NCBI RefSeq assembly: GCF_020400725.1
Contig: NZ_JAINVG010000010.1
Span: 62,001-126,000 of the forward strand
From: Streptomyces sp. NK15101
Lineage (GTDB): Bacteria > Actinomycetota > Actinomycetes > Streptomycetales > Streptomycetaceae
Direction: 5' to 3'
Length of the DNA stretch: 64,000 nt
In this document: positions 9,037-17,476 of the stretch, one piece after another
Layout: every line of letters starts with the position of its first letter
Position numbering within the stretch: the stretch's first letter is position 1
Position numbers and translations under genes: made by a program
Notes under the pieces: generated by a model
Told to the model about the DNA's origin: nothing
Databases searched by the model: none
What the model saw: only the letters and a program-made list of their open reading frames with translations

Positions 9037-9818
9037 ACGACCGGATCAGGACCGACATCGCCCACAACGCCCGGGTGTGGAACTACTGGTTGGGCGGGAA
9101 GGACAACTACCCGGTGGACCGCGGGGTCGGCGACACCGTCACCGGCTTCTATCCGAGCATCGGCGAAGTGGCGCGCGCGGACCGCGCGTTCCTCGGGCGG
9201 GCGGTGACCCATCTGGCCGCCGAGGCGGGCGTCCGCCAGTTCCTGGACATCGGCACGGGCCTGCCGACCGCGGACAACACCCACGAGGTGGCGCAGCGGA
9301 TCGCGCCCGACTCCCGGATCGTCTACGTCGACAACGACCCGATCGTCCTGACGCACGCCCGCGCGCTGCTGACGAGCGCGCCGGAGGGCGTCACCGAGTA
9401 CGTGGACGCCGACGCCCACGACCCGGAGCGGATCGTCGCGGCGGCCGCCGAGACCCTGGACCTGTCCCGCCCGGTCGCGGTGATGATGCTCGGCATCCTC
9501 AACTTCGTCCTGGACACCGACGAGGCCCGGTCGATCGTGCGGACCCTGATGGCCGCCGTGCCCTCGGGCAGCCATCTGGTGCTGACCCACCCGACGCTGG
9601 AGCCGGAGCTCGGCGGCGAGGGCAACAAGGCCGCGATGGCCTTCTGGAACGAGAACGCGACCCCGCCGATCACCGCCCGCACCCGGGAGGAGTTCACCTC
9701 GTTCTTCGAGGGCCTCGACCTGCTGGAGCCGGGCGTCGTCTCCTGCTCGCGCTGGCGGCCCTCCTCGCAGGAGACGCACGTGGTGGCGCAGTTCGGCGCG
9801 GTGGGCCGCAAGCCGTAA
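9033..9818 (+). CDS. SAM-dependent methyltransferase, DUF574 family
   Basis: A 261-aa member of an actinobacterial methyltransferase-like family, often present in many copies per Streptomyces genome. The hallmark N-terminus NARVWNYWLGGKDNYPVDR is present. A SAM-site-like FLDIGTGLPT follows, then VYVDNDPIVLTHARALL. Substrate is unknown. The GTG start overlaps the upstream stop, and the stop TAA shares a base with the next ATG (TAATG), so it sits in a tight four-gene run with the histidine kinase. Confidence 0.88.
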   Translation: MNDRIRTDIAHNARVWNYWLGGKDNYPVDRGVGDTVTGFYPSIGEVARADRAFLGRAVTHLAAEAGVRQFLDIGTGLPTADNTHEVAQRIAPDSRIVYVDNDPIVLTHARALLTSAPEGVTEYVDADAHDPERIVAAAAETLDLSRPVAVMMLGILNFVLDTDEARSIVRTLMAAVPSGSHLVLTHPTLEPELGGEGNKAAMAFWNENATPPITARTREEFTSFFEGLDLLEPGVVSCSRWRPSSQETHVVAQFGAVGRKP

Positions 9819-10966
9819 TGGGCATACGGGGGGACGTGCGCGGCGGGTGGGAGCGGGCGCGGACCTGGGGCGCGGCGAACCCGTGGGCGGTGGACACCGG
9901 GATCGCGCTGCTGGTGCAGGCGGCGATGACGATGCCGTTCGTGGTGCCGCGCGGGCCCGAGCTCGAACCGGCGACCTGGCCGGCGTACGGGCTGACGACG
10001 CTGACCGTGGTGCCGCTGGTCTGGCGGCGGCGCGCGCCGCTCGCCGTGCTGCTCGCGATCCTGGCGGCGAGCGCGCTGTACAAGCTGGCTCTGGAGGGCC
10101 CCGGGCAGCCGCTGCCGTACACCGGGCTCGTCGGCGTCTACACGGTCGCCGTGCTGTCGCCGGGCTGGAAGCGGCTCGTGACGGCGGGGCTCATGGTGGT
10201 CGCGGTGCCGGTCTCGGTGTGGCTCAACACCCGGTCGGCGCGCGAACTCACCTTCTCGCTCTTCGTGTTCGGCGCCGCCTATGTCTTCGGACGGCTCACG
10301 GACGCCCGGCAGCGGGCGCAGCGGGTGGAGGCCGAGCGGGCGGCCGCGCGGGAACGGGCCAGGATCGCGCGGGAGATGCACGACATCCTGTCGCACGCGG
10401 TGAGCCTGATGGTGGTGCAGGCGGAGGCGGGTCCGGTCGCGGTGCGGGCCGCGCCGGAGCGCGCGGAGGCCGCGTTCGAGGCGATCTCGGAGACGGGCCG
10501 GGAGGCGATGGTCCAGCTGCGGCAGATGCTGGGGCTGCTGCGCGAGGGCGGCGAGTCGGCGGCGCCCCGCGAGCCCCAGCCGGACCTCGCCGACCTCCCG
10601 GGTCTCCTGGAGCGGGTGCGGGCGGGTGGTCTGACCGTCGGGTACGCGACGGAGGGCGGGGTGCGGGCGCTGCCCGCGGCGACCGGGGCGAGCGTCTACC
10701 GGATCGTGCAGGAGGCGCTGACGAACGTGGTGAAGCACGCGCGGGCCCGTACGGTCGACGTCCGGCTCGCCCACGCCGACGGCGTCCTGCGGGTCACGGT
10801 GACCGACGACGGGCGCGGCCCGCAGGGCGGTCCCGGCGGGCACGGTCTGGTGGGCGTCCGGGAGCGGGCCGCCGCGCACGGCGGGACGGCGGAGGCGGGC
10901 CCGGGTCCGGGCGGCCGGGGATTCGAGGTGCGGGTCCTGCTGCCCGTGCGGGAGGGGGAGGGATGA
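9818..10966 (+). CDS. Two-component sensor histidine kinase, NarL-partner (HisKA_3) type
   Basis: A 382-aa kinase. Four or more membrane helices fill roughly residues 25-165 with almost no extracellular loop. A short coiled region follows, then the phosphoacceptor H188 in REMHDILSHAVSLM. The ATPase domain shows VTDDGRGP and GGHGLVGVRERA. The lack of a large sensor domain suggests it senses the membrane or intramembrane signals, as in LiaS/DesK-like kinases. It overlaps its response regulator gene by 4 bases. The signal is not identifiable; the serine hydrolase gene downstream may be a target. Confidence 0.92.
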   Translation: MGIRGDVRGGWERARTWGAANPWAVDTGIALLVQAAMTMPFVVPRGPELEPATWPAYGLTTLTVVPLVWRRRAPLAVLLAILAASALYKLALEGPGQPLPYTGLVGVYTVAVLSPGWKRLVTAGLMVVAVPVSVWLNTRSARELTFSLFVFGAAYVFGRLTDARQRAQRVEAERAAARERARIAREMHDILSHAVSLMVVQAEAGPVAVRAAPERAEAAFEAISETGREAMVQLRQMLGLLREGGESAAPREPQPDLADLPGLLERVRAGGLTVGYATEGGVRALPAATGASVYRIVQEALTNVVKHARARTVDVRLAHADGVLRVTVTDDGRGPQGGPGGHGLVGVRERAAAHGGTAEAGPGPGGRGFEVRVLLPVREGEG

Positions 10967-11667
10967 CGATCCGGGTGGTGGTCGCGGACGACCAGGAACT
11001 GGTGCGCAGCGGCTTCGCGATGATCCTGGACGCGCAGCCGGACATCGAGGTGGTGGCGGAGGCCGGGGACGGGACGGAGGCCGTCGAGGCGGTGCGCCGG
11101 CTCGCCCCGGACGTGGCGCTGCTCGACATCCGGATGCCCGGGACCGACGGCATCGAGGCCTGTCGGGCGATCGGCGCGGAGTCCGGGTGCCGGACGGTGA
11201 TGCTGACGACCTTCGACACCGACGCGTACGTGTACGAGGCGCTGCACGCGGGCGCGAGCGGTTTCCTCCTCAAGGACGTGCGGCGGGACGACCTCGTGCA
11301 CGCGGTACGGGTGGTGGCGGCGGGCGACTCGCTGCTCGCGCCGTCCGTGGCGCGGCGCCTCGTGGAGCAGTACACGACGGGGGGTCCGCGCCGCGCCGAT
11401 CCCCGGCTCGACGTCCTGACGGCGCGGGAGCGGGAGACGCTGCTGCTGCTCGCCCGGGGCCTGTCGAACGCGGAGATCGCGGCGGAGCTGGTGGTCAGCG
11501 ACCACACGGTGAAGACGCACGTGGGCAACGTGCTGGCCAAGCTGGGGCTGCGGGACCGCATCCAGGCGGTGATCTGCGCGTACGAGACGGGGCTGGTCGC
11601 CGCGGGCTCTCCCCCGCCCGGGGGAGGCGCGGGCGCCGGTCCCTCCCCCTCGCCGGGGAGGAACTGA
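10963..11667 (+). CDS. Response regulator, NarL/LuxR family
   Basis: A 234-aa regulator. The receiver domain shows the acidic pair in VVADDQE, phosphoacceptor D55 in LLDIRMPG, the switch residue in MLTTFD, and the conserved lysine in GFLLKDV. A C-terminal LuxR helix-turn-helix follows, including LTAREREtLLLLARG and VSDHTVKTHVGNVLAKLGLRDR. The tail is Pro/Gly-rich and disordered. It is the partner of the kinase immediately upstream. Confidence 0.94.
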   Translation: MTIRVVVADDQELVRSGFAMILDAQPDIEVVAEAGDGTEAVEAVRRLAPDVALLDIRMPGTDGIEACRAIGAESGCRTVMLTTFDTDAYVYEALHAGASGFLLKDVRRDDLVHAVRVVAAGDSLLAPSVARRLVEQYTTGGPRRADPRLDVLTARERETLLLLARGLSNAEIAAELVVSDHTVKTHVGNVLAKLGLRDRIQAVICAYETGLVAAGSPPPGGGAGAGPSPSPGRN

Positions 11668-11763
11668 CCGGCCGAAGACCGCCGGTGCGGGCGATCCGCG
11701 GATCGCCGCCGGTCAGCAGGATGGGGCCATCGGGAACAACGGCCCACACCAACGGAGTTGACC

Positions 11764-12927
11764 ATGCGGAAGTCCACCCGCACCCTGCTCGCCGCCGCCC
11801 TGGCCCTGGGCGTCGCCGCGGGCCCCGCGCTCACCCCCGCCTTCGCCGCGCCGCAGCCGGCGGCGGCCGCGCAGGCCTCGGCGCCCGACCTGTCGGCGGT
11901 CATCGCGGGGCTCCCCCGCGCCGACGCGACGGCCGCGCTGGTCCGGGTCGGCGGCACCGAGGGGTCCTGGCGGGGCAGCGCGGGCGTGCACGACCTGGAG
12001 ACGAACGCCCCGGCGGACCCGGCCGCCCGTTTCCGGGCCGGTTCGGTGACGAAGGTGTTCACGGCGGCGACCGTCCTCCAGCTGGCCGCCGAGGGCCGGA
12101 TCGATCTGGACCGGCCGGCCCGCGCGTACCTCCCGGACCTGATCCCCGGCCGCTACGCCCGGGTGACCGTCCGTCAGCTCCTGAACCACACCCACGGCAT
12201 CCCGGCCGCCGGCGTGCCGGGCGGGACGGTCGAGGAGTGGTACGCGAACCGGTTCGCCGTCCACACCCCGCAGGAGCTGGTCCGCTCGGCGACGGCGCAG
12301 CCCCGCGAGTTCCGCCCGGGCACGAGGCAGCACTACCTGAACATCGGGTACACGATCGCCGGCCTGATCGTGGAGCGGGTCACGGGCGACTCGTACGAGC
12401 ACCAGGTGGAGCGGCGGATCCTGCAGCCGCTGGGTCTCCGTGACACGTACTTCCCGGGCGGGGCGCCCGAGATCACCGGCCCGTACAACCACGGCTACCA
12501 GACGATGCGGCTGGACGACGGCACGACGGGCCTGCGCGACGTCTCGGTGTGGGGGACGACGGACGGCTGGGCGGCGGGGGACCTCGTCTCGACCACCGCC
12601 GACCTGGAGCGCTTCACCCGGGTCCTGTTCGCGGGCGGTGTGGTGCGCGGTCCGCTCCTGGAGGAGATGTTCACGCTGCCGGAGGTCCCCGACTTCACGT
12701 CCGGCGCCCCGGCCGCGTACTCCGTCGGCCTGTCGATGAAGAGGCTGGGCGGCCGTGAGGTGTGGGGCAAGACGGGCGGGCGCTGGGGCTACAACGCGGC
12801 CGTCGCGTCGACCCGCCACGGGGAGCGGACCCTGGTCTACAGCGTCAACTCGACCGATGCCAAGGGCCAGGACATGAATCCGACGGCCCTCCGCCTGATG
12901 GTGGCGGCCTACGGCCTGCCCGACTGA
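11764..12927 (+). CDS. Secreted serine hydrolase, beta-lactamase / DD-peptidase family
   Basis: A 387-aa exported enzyme. A Sec-type signal peptide spans about residues 1-29, ending AFAAP. The class C beta-lactamase fold motifs are SVTK (S94, K97), the tyrosine motif as HYLNIGYT, and WGKTGG near the C-terminus. The family includes D-alanyl-D-alanine carboxypeptidases and esterases; which applies here is not clear. The ATG at 11764 is preferred over an in-frame TTG at 11758. It is 96 bases downstream of the two-component pair, and its 3' end overlaps the opposite-strand membrane gene by 19 bases. Confidence 0.88.
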   Translation: MRKSTRTLLAAALALGVAAGPALTPAFAAPQPAAAAQASAPDLSAVIAGLPRADATAALVRVGGTEGSWRGSAGVHDLETNAPADPAARFRAGSVTKVFTAATVLQLAAEGRIDLDRPARAYLPDLIPGRYARVTVRQLLNHTHGIPAAGVPGGTVEEWYANRFAVHTPQELVRSATAQPREFRPGTRQHYLNIGYTIAGLIVERVTGDSYEHQVERRILQPLGLRDTYFPGGAPEITGPYNHGYQTMRLDDGTTGLRDVSVWGTTDGWAAGDLVSTTADLERFTRVLFAGGVVRGPLLEEMFTLPEVPDFTSGAPAAYSVGLSMKRLGGREVWGKTGGRWGYNAAVASTRHGERTLVYSVNSTDAKGQDMNPTALRLMVAAYGLPD

Positions 12928-13430
12928 GCCGCCTCCAGGCGCTTGATCATCCGGCGTACGTGGAGCAGCGGCAGGATGCCGACGACGCCGAACGACATGT
13001 CGATGACCGACCACCAGAAGGGGATGTCCCGGATCGGCCCGCAGATCAGGGCGAGCGGGATGATGCCGACGCAGGCGATCATGCCGAACTCGACGACCCA
13101 GATATTGCGGACGGGGTCGCGGTACGGGCCGTAGAAGGCGACCGCGATGACGAGGTGGGCGAAGGCGAGCCAGTCGGTGCCGTAGAGCAGGTACGGCGCC
13201 TGCGCGTCGGCGGTCGCGAGTCCCTCCCGTACCCGGTGGATCCACTCGGCGAGACTGGGGAACAGGTCGGCCACGGGCGAGGCCCAGCCGGTCAGGGCGG
13301 AGTCGAGGAGCCGCAGTTCGGTGACGAGCGGGAAGGCGGTGGCCCCGCTCAGGACCAGGCAGACGACGAAGACGATCAGCCAGGCGCGGATGTGCGTGAG
13401 AAGGGCTCTCGGCCCGTTCGTGTCGCTCAT
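12909..13430 (-). CDS. Small integral membrane protein of unknown function
   Basis: About 173 aa with four predicted membrane helices (near residues 18-38, 85-105, 118-138 and 148-165) and a Trp/Asp-rich loop. No catalytic motif is recognised. The sequence around YGPYRDPVRNIWVVEFGMIA resembles conserved hypothetical actinobacterial membrane proteins. The ATG at 13430 is chosen; a GTG six bases upstream is possible. Its promoter region holds two copies of a 12-bp palindrome (13452-13496), suggesting repression by a TetR-like regulator. Confidence 0.75.
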   Translation of the reverse strand: MSDTNGPRALLTHIRAWLIVFVVCLVLSGATAFPLVTELRLLDSALTGWASPVADLFPSLAEWIHRVREGLATADAQAPYLLYGTDWLAFAHLVIAVAFYGPYRDPVRNIWVVEFGMIACVGIIPLALICGPIRDIPFWWSVIDMSFGVVGILPLLHVRRMIKRLEAAQSGRP

Positions 13431-13451
13431 GGGCACAGCGTACGCCTGTCT

Positions 13452-13496
13452 TGAACGCGTTCAGAAGTCGGGGGCCGCATTTTTTGAGCGCGTTCA
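13452..13496. promoter_or_regulatory. Two 12-bp palindromes, candidate operator pair
   Basis: TGAACGCGTTCA at 13452-13463 is a perfect palindrome. TGAGCGCGTTCA at 13485-13496 differs at one base. Their centres are 33 bp apart, three helical turns, so a dimeric repressor could bind both on one DNA face. The pair lies just upstream of the leftward membrane-protein gene; the second copy also contains the TGA stop of the HXXEE gene. No cognate regulator is encoded next to it. Confidence 0.5.
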
Positions 13497-14024
13497 GAAC
13501 CGGGCGGCGAGCCTCCGGCCGACGGCGTGCGACACCACCGTCGCCCCCGCCGCCACCACGAGCCCCGCCACCACTCCCCCGGCGCCGGCCGGTCGCAGCA
13601 CCCCGGCCCGCCGCAGCCGGCCGCGGGCCCACAGGGAGAAGGGGACGACCACGAACGGCGAGGTGGCCGCGCCGGGGGTCACGTCCCGTGCGGCGACGGC
13701 CTGCGCGAGGTGGACCAGCCCGTGCAGCCCGAAGCCGTTCACCGCGCCCTGGTAGAAGGCGGAGCGGCCGCCGGAGCGCGCACCCGCCACGGCCGCCGCG
13801 CCGACGATCACCGCCATCACCCCTACGGCGGCGGCGAATTCACGCTCGTCGACGGACCCGACGGCCTTCCACACCCGCTCCGGCACTCCGGGGAAGCGCT
13901 CGCGCAGCGCCGGCAGGTTCTCCCGGACCCAGCGCGGTCCGCGGGCCAGCTCCTCGGCGTCGTGCACGGCCCAGGCGAGGAACAGGCCATAGGTCACAAG
14001 GGGATTCGTGTGCTCAGTGGTCAC
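13494..14024 (-). CDS. HXXEE domain-containing membrane protein
   Basis: A 176-aa protein whose first helix contains H21-D-A-E24-E25, the signature of the HXXEE family, followed by several hydrophobic segments (about 67-85, 95-115, 120-135, 148-168). A second histidine cluster, GFGLHGLVHLAQA, sits in the middle, so a metal-binding intramembrane site is plausible. The biochemical role of the family is not established. The GTG start at 14024 is 11 bases from the stop of the binding-protein gene upstream, so it may be the distal gene of that unit. Confidence 0.78.
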   Translation of the reverse strand: MTTEHTNPLVTYGLFLAWAVHDAEELARGPRWVRENLPALRERFPGVPERVWKAVGSVDEREFAAAVGVMAVIVGAAAVAGARSGGRSAFYQGAVNGFGLHGLVHLAQAVAARDVTPGAATSPFVVVPFSLWARGRLRRAGVLRPAGAGGVVAGLVVAAGATVVSHAVGRRLAARF

Positions 14025-14035
14025 ATCCGCCCAAC

Positions 14036-15223
14036 TCACAGCCCCACGATCGAGTTCCACCGCTTCGCGAACTCCCGGCGCTCCCCGGTGGTGATGTCCC
14101 GGGCGATCGCGAGCCGTCCTCGCATGGCGGCGTCCGGGAAGATCAGCGGGTCCTCGGCGAGGGCCGCGAGCTCCTCGTCGCCGGAGTCCGCGAGGACGTC
14201 CCGCGCGGCCGGCACCGGGCAGACGTAGTTGACCCAGGCGGCGAGTTCGGCGGCGACCTCGGGCTCGTAGTAGTAGTCGACGAGCTTCTCGGCGTTGGAC
14301 TTGTGCCGGGCGAGGTTGGGCACCATGAGGGACTCGGCCCACAGTTCGGCGCCCTCCTCGGGGACGACGAACTCGATGTCCGGGTTGTCGGCCTGGAGCT
14401 GGATGACGTCGCCGGAGTACGCCTGGCAGGCGAGGACGTCGCCGGTGGACAGGTCCTTGATGTAGTCGTTCCCGGTGAAGCGCCGGATGTGCCCGCTCCG
14501 GACGAGCCCCTCGATCCGCTCGCACAGGGCGTGGAAGTCGTCTCCGGTCCACCGCGTCACGTCGACGCCCTCGCCCAGCATGAGCAGGGCGAAGGACTCG
14601 TCGAGGCCGGACAGCAGGGTGACCCTGCCGCGCAGGTCGTCGGCCCACAGCTCCTTGGTGGAGCGCAGTTCCCGGCCGAGCTTCTTCCGGTTGTACGCGA
14701 TGCCGGTGATCCCGGACTGCCAGGGCACGCTGTGCAGCCGCCCGGGGTCGAAGGCGGGCGAGTTCAGCTGGGGGTCGATGTGGCGCGTGACGTTCGGCTG
14801 GGCGGCGCGGTCCATCTCCTGGACCCAGCCGAGGCGGACGAAGCGGGCGGCCATCCAGTCGCTGACGACGATCAGGTCGCGCCCGGTCTCCTGGCGGTTC
14901 ATCAGGGACGGGCCGATCTTGCCGAAGAACTCGTCGTTGTCGTTGATCTCCTCGGTGTACCGCACGGAGATCCCGGTCCGCCTCCGGAAGGCGTCCAGGG
15001 TCGGCCGCTTCGACGCGTCGTCGTCATCGGTGTCGATGTAGAGCGGCCAGTTGGCGAAGTCGAGCGCGCGGTCGCGCGCCGAGAGGTCCCGGCCGGTCCG
15101 GTCGCCCTCCTCGACGAAGGCGGCGGGGACCCCGCATCCGGCGAGCAGGGTCGCGGCTCCCGCACCGCCGATGCCGCGCAGCAGGGACCTTCGGGAGATG
15201 TGTTTCCTGGCTGTCGCTCTCAC
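14036..15223 (-). CDS. Second PotD-like polyamine-binding lipoprotein (orphan)
   Basis: A 395-aa solute-binding protein related to the one at 2952-4199; both share stretches such as LQADNPDI and RRFTGNDY. It has a twin-arginine signal (SRRSLLRG) and a lipobox LAGC. The GTG at 15223 places these correctly; a TTG at 15259 is possible. No permease or ATPase gene adjoins it, so it may deliver substrate to the permeases of the first module. A terminator-like hairpin separates it from the aldehyde dehydrogenase upstream. Confidence 0.9.
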   Translation of the reverse strand: MRATARKHISRRSLLRGIGGAGAATLLAGCGVPAAFVEEGDRTGRDLSARDRALDFANWPLYIDTDDDDASKRPTLDAFRRRTGISVRYTEEINDNDEFFGKIGPSLMNRQETGRDLIVVSDWMAARFVRLGWVQEMDRAAQPNVTRHIDPQLNSPAFDPGRLHSVPWQSGITGIAYNRKKLGRELRSTKELWADDLRGRVTLLSGLDESFALLMLGEGVDVTRWTGDDFHALCERIEGLVRSGHIRRFTGNDYIKDLSTGDVLACQAYSGDVIQLQADNPDIEFVVPEEGAELWAESLMVPNLARHKSNAEKLVDYYYEPEVAAELAAWVNYVCPVPAARDVLADSGDEELAALAEDPLIFPDAAMRGRLAIARDITTGERREFAKRWNSIVGL

Positions 15224-15283
15224 CCCGGCAGCATCCCGGTCCGCCGCGACCCGCGGCAATGGACGGTCCGTCGAGCGACGGCG

Positions 15284-15324
15284 CGCGGCCCCGACACCCT
15301 GTCGATCAAGGTGCCGGGGCCGCG
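15284..15324 (-). terminator. Terminator-like hairpin after the second aldehyde dehydrogenase
   Basis: 15-base arms (15284-15298 and 15310-15324), with one mismatch and an 11-base loop, 17 bases past the aldehyde dehydrogenase stop. It would reduce readthrough into the orphan binding-protein gene. Confidence 0.7.
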
Positions 15325-15340
15325 CGGGGTCGGGGCGGGA

Positions 15341-16777
15341 TCAGCCCAGGGAGGTCATGACGTGCTTGATGCGCGTGTAGTCCTCGAAGCCGTAGGCGGA
15401 GAGGTCCTTGCCGTAGCCGGACTTCTTGTAGCCGCCGTGGGGCATCTCGGCGACGAGCGGGATGTGGGTGTTGATCCACACGCAGCCGAAGTCGAGGGCC
15501 TTGGACATGCGCATCGCGCGCGCGTGGTCCTTGGTCCAGACGGAGGAGGCGAGGGCGTACTCGACGCCGTTCGCGAACTCCAGGGCCTGGGCCTCGTCCG
15601 TGAAGGACTGGACGGTGATGACCGGGCCGAAGACCTCGTTCTGCACGATCTCGTCGTCCTGCTTGAGGCCGGAGACGACGGTCGGGGCGTAGAAGTAGCC
15701 CTTGTCGCCGACGCGGTGACCGCCGGCCTCGACCTTGGCGTGGGCCGGGAGGCGGTCGATGAAGCCGGTGACCTGCTTCAGCTGGTTGGCGTTGTTGAGC
15801 GGGCCGTAGAGCACGTCCTCGTCGTCCGGCTGACCCGTCTTCGTCTCGGCGGCGGCCTTGGCGAGGGCGGCGACGAACTCGTCGTGGATGGACTCGTGCA
15901 CGAGGACACGGGTCGCGGCCGTACAGTCCTGGCCGGCGTTGAAGAAGCCGGCGACCGAGATGTCCTCGACGGCCTTCTCGATGTCGGTGTCCTCGAAGAC
16001 GACGACCGGGGCCTTGCCGCCCAGCTCCAGGTGGACGCGCTTGACGTCCTTGGCCGCCGACTCGGCGACCTGCATGCCGGCGCGGACCGAGCCGGTGATG
16101 GAGGCCATCGCCGGGGTCGGGTGCTCGACCATGGCCTTGCCCGTCTCGCGGTCGCCGCAGACGACGTTGAAGACGCCCTTGGGGACGATCGAGCCGATGA
16201 TCTCGGCCATCAGGACGGTCGACGCGGGGGTCGTGTCCGAGGGCTTGAGGACGACGGTGTTGCCCGCGGCGAGCGCCGGGGCGAACTTCCACACGGCCAT
16301 CATCATCGGGTAGTTCCACGGCGCGACCTGCGCGCAGACGCCGACCGGCTCGCGGCGGACGATGGAGGTCATGCCCTCCATGTACTCGCCGGCCGAGCGG
16401 CCCTCGAGCAGCCGGGCGGCACCGGCGAAGAAGCGGATCTGGTCCACCATCGGCGGGATCTCTTCGCTGGCGGTGAGGGCGACCGGCTTGCCGGTGTTCT
16501 CGACCTCGGCGGCGATGAGCTCCTCGGCGCGCTCCTCGAAGGCGTCCGCGATCTTGAGGAGCACCTTCTGGCGCTCGGACGGCGTGCTGTCACGCCAGGC
16601 GGGGAAGGCGGCCGCGGCGGCCTCCATGGCGGCGTCGACGTCGGCCTGCCCCGAGAGCGGGGAGGTGGCGTACACCTCGCCCGTGGCCGGGTTGACCACG
16701 TCGATGGTGCGGCCGTCGGCCGCGTCGCGGAACTCCCCGTTGATGTAGTTACGCAGCCGGCGCAGCTCGGTGGTCAC
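15341..16777 (-). CDS. Gamma-aminobutyraldehyde dehydrogenase
   Basis: A 478-aa aldehyde dehydrogenase with intact LELGGKAPV and NAGQDCTAATR motifs and VAPWNYP. Its length and start match bacterial gamma-aminobutyraldehyde dehydrogenases. It lies divergent to an Lrp-type regulator whose neighbour is a class III aminotransferase. The two enzymes would act in sequence, converting putrescine to 4-aminobutyraldehyde and then GABA. GTG start at 16777 follows a GGAGGGGTGG ribosome binding site. It is a paralogue of the gene at 4250-5764. Confidence 0.92.
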   Translation of the reverse strand: MTTELRRLRNYINGEFRDAADGRTIDVVNPATGEVYATSPLSGQADVDAAMEAAAAAFPAWRDSTPSERQKVLLKIADAFEERAEELIAAEVENTGKPVALTASEEIPPMVDQIRFFAGAARLLEGRSAGEYMEGMTSIVRREPVGVCAQVAPWNYPMMMAVWKFAPALAAGNTVVLKPSDTTPASTVLMAEIIGSIVPKGVFNVVCGDRETGKAMVEHPTPAMASITGSVRAGMQVAESAAKDVKRVHLELGGKAPVVVFEDTDIEKAVEDISVAGFFNAGQDCTAATRVLVHESIHDEFVAALAKAAAETKTGQPDDEDVLYGPLNNANQLKQVTGFIDRLPAHAKVEAGGHRVGDKGYFYAPTVVSGLKQDDEIVQNEVFGPVITVQSFTDEAQALEFANGVEYALASSVWTKDHARAMRMSKALDFGCVWINTHIPLVAEMPHGGYKKSGYGKDLSAYGFEDYTRIKHVMTSLG

Positions 16778-16821
16778 TTGCCACCCCTCCTGTCACGTTC
16801 TGTCTTCGCACGTCCTTGTGC

Positions 16822-16908
16822 GGTGTCCCGATGGACGAGACACCCCAGCCTAATCGGTTCACTGACGCTTTCAACAGCCCCAGCCCCCCTCAACTTCGGA
16901 TTCAGTGA
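16822..16908. promoter_or_regulatory. Divergent promoter region with inverted repeats
   Basis: Between the aldehyde dehydrogenase and the Lrp-type gene I see GGTGTC/GACACC (16822-16827 and 16839-16844) and TCACTGA/TCAGTGA (16859-16865 and 16902-16908). CAACTTCGGATTCAGT (16891-16906) shares 12 of 16 bases with the dyad at 5824-5844. Lrp/AsnC proteins commonly bind their own divergent promoter at such repeats; binding here is inferred. Confidence 0.4.
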
Positions 16909-16967
16909 GATCAAGAGCGCTTCACAACGAATTTCATCAGTTCGGGCTTGCATGACTGACAATCTCG

Positions 16968-17474
16968 GTGCACAGTGAAGTCGTGGCCAGTCGAAGCACA
17001 GACCCCAGAACCGGAACCGGTTCGTCCCCGACGATCGACGCCGTCTCCCTGGCGATCATCAAGCAGCTCCAGGAGGACGGTCGCCGCCCCTACGCCGCCA
17101 TCGGAAAGGCCGTCGGCCTCTCCGAAGCGGCCGTGAGGCAGCGCGTCCAGAAGCTGCTCGACCAGGGCGTCATGCAGATCGTCGCCGTCACCGACCCCCT
17201 CACCGTGGGTTTCCGACGGCAGGCGATGGTCGGCATCAACGTCGAGGGTGACCTGGATCCGGTCGCGGAGGCACTGACGGCCATGGCCGAGTGCGAGTAC
17301 GTGGTGATGACCGCGGGCTCCTTCGACCTCATGGTGGAGATCGTCTGCGAGGACGACGATCACCTGCTGGATGTGATCAACAAGCGCATCCGCACCCTGC
17401 CCGGCGTGCGCTCCACCGAGAGCTTCGTCTACCTCAAGCTCAAGAAGCAGACCTATATGTGGGGAACTCGATAA
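16968..17474 (+). CDS. Lrp/AsnC family transcriptional regulator
   Basis: A 168-aa regulator. The N-terminal helix-turn-helix includes RPYAAIGKAVGLSEAAVRQR. The C-terminal RAM ligand-binding domain shows YVVMTAGSFDLMVEIVCED. Its position between a gamma-aminobutyraldehyde dehydrogenase and a putrescine-type aminotransferase suggests it senses a polyamine or amino acid and controls both. From memory, the equivalent S. coelicolor gene has been studied as a polyamine/ethanolamine regulator (EpuRI); I cannot verify that here. GTG at 16968 or GTG at 16983 could be the start; neither has a clear ribosome binding site, so a leaderless transcript is possible. Confidence 0.9.
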   Translation: MHSEVVASRSTDPRTGTGSSPTIDAVSLAIIKQLQEDGRRPYAAIGKAVGLSEAAVRQRVQKLLDQGVMQIVAVTDPLTVGFRRQAMVGINVEGDLDPVAEALTAMAECEYVVMTAGSFDLMVEIVCEDDDHLLDVINKRIRTLPGVRSTESFVYLKLKKQTYMWGTR

Positions 17475-17476
17475 CC

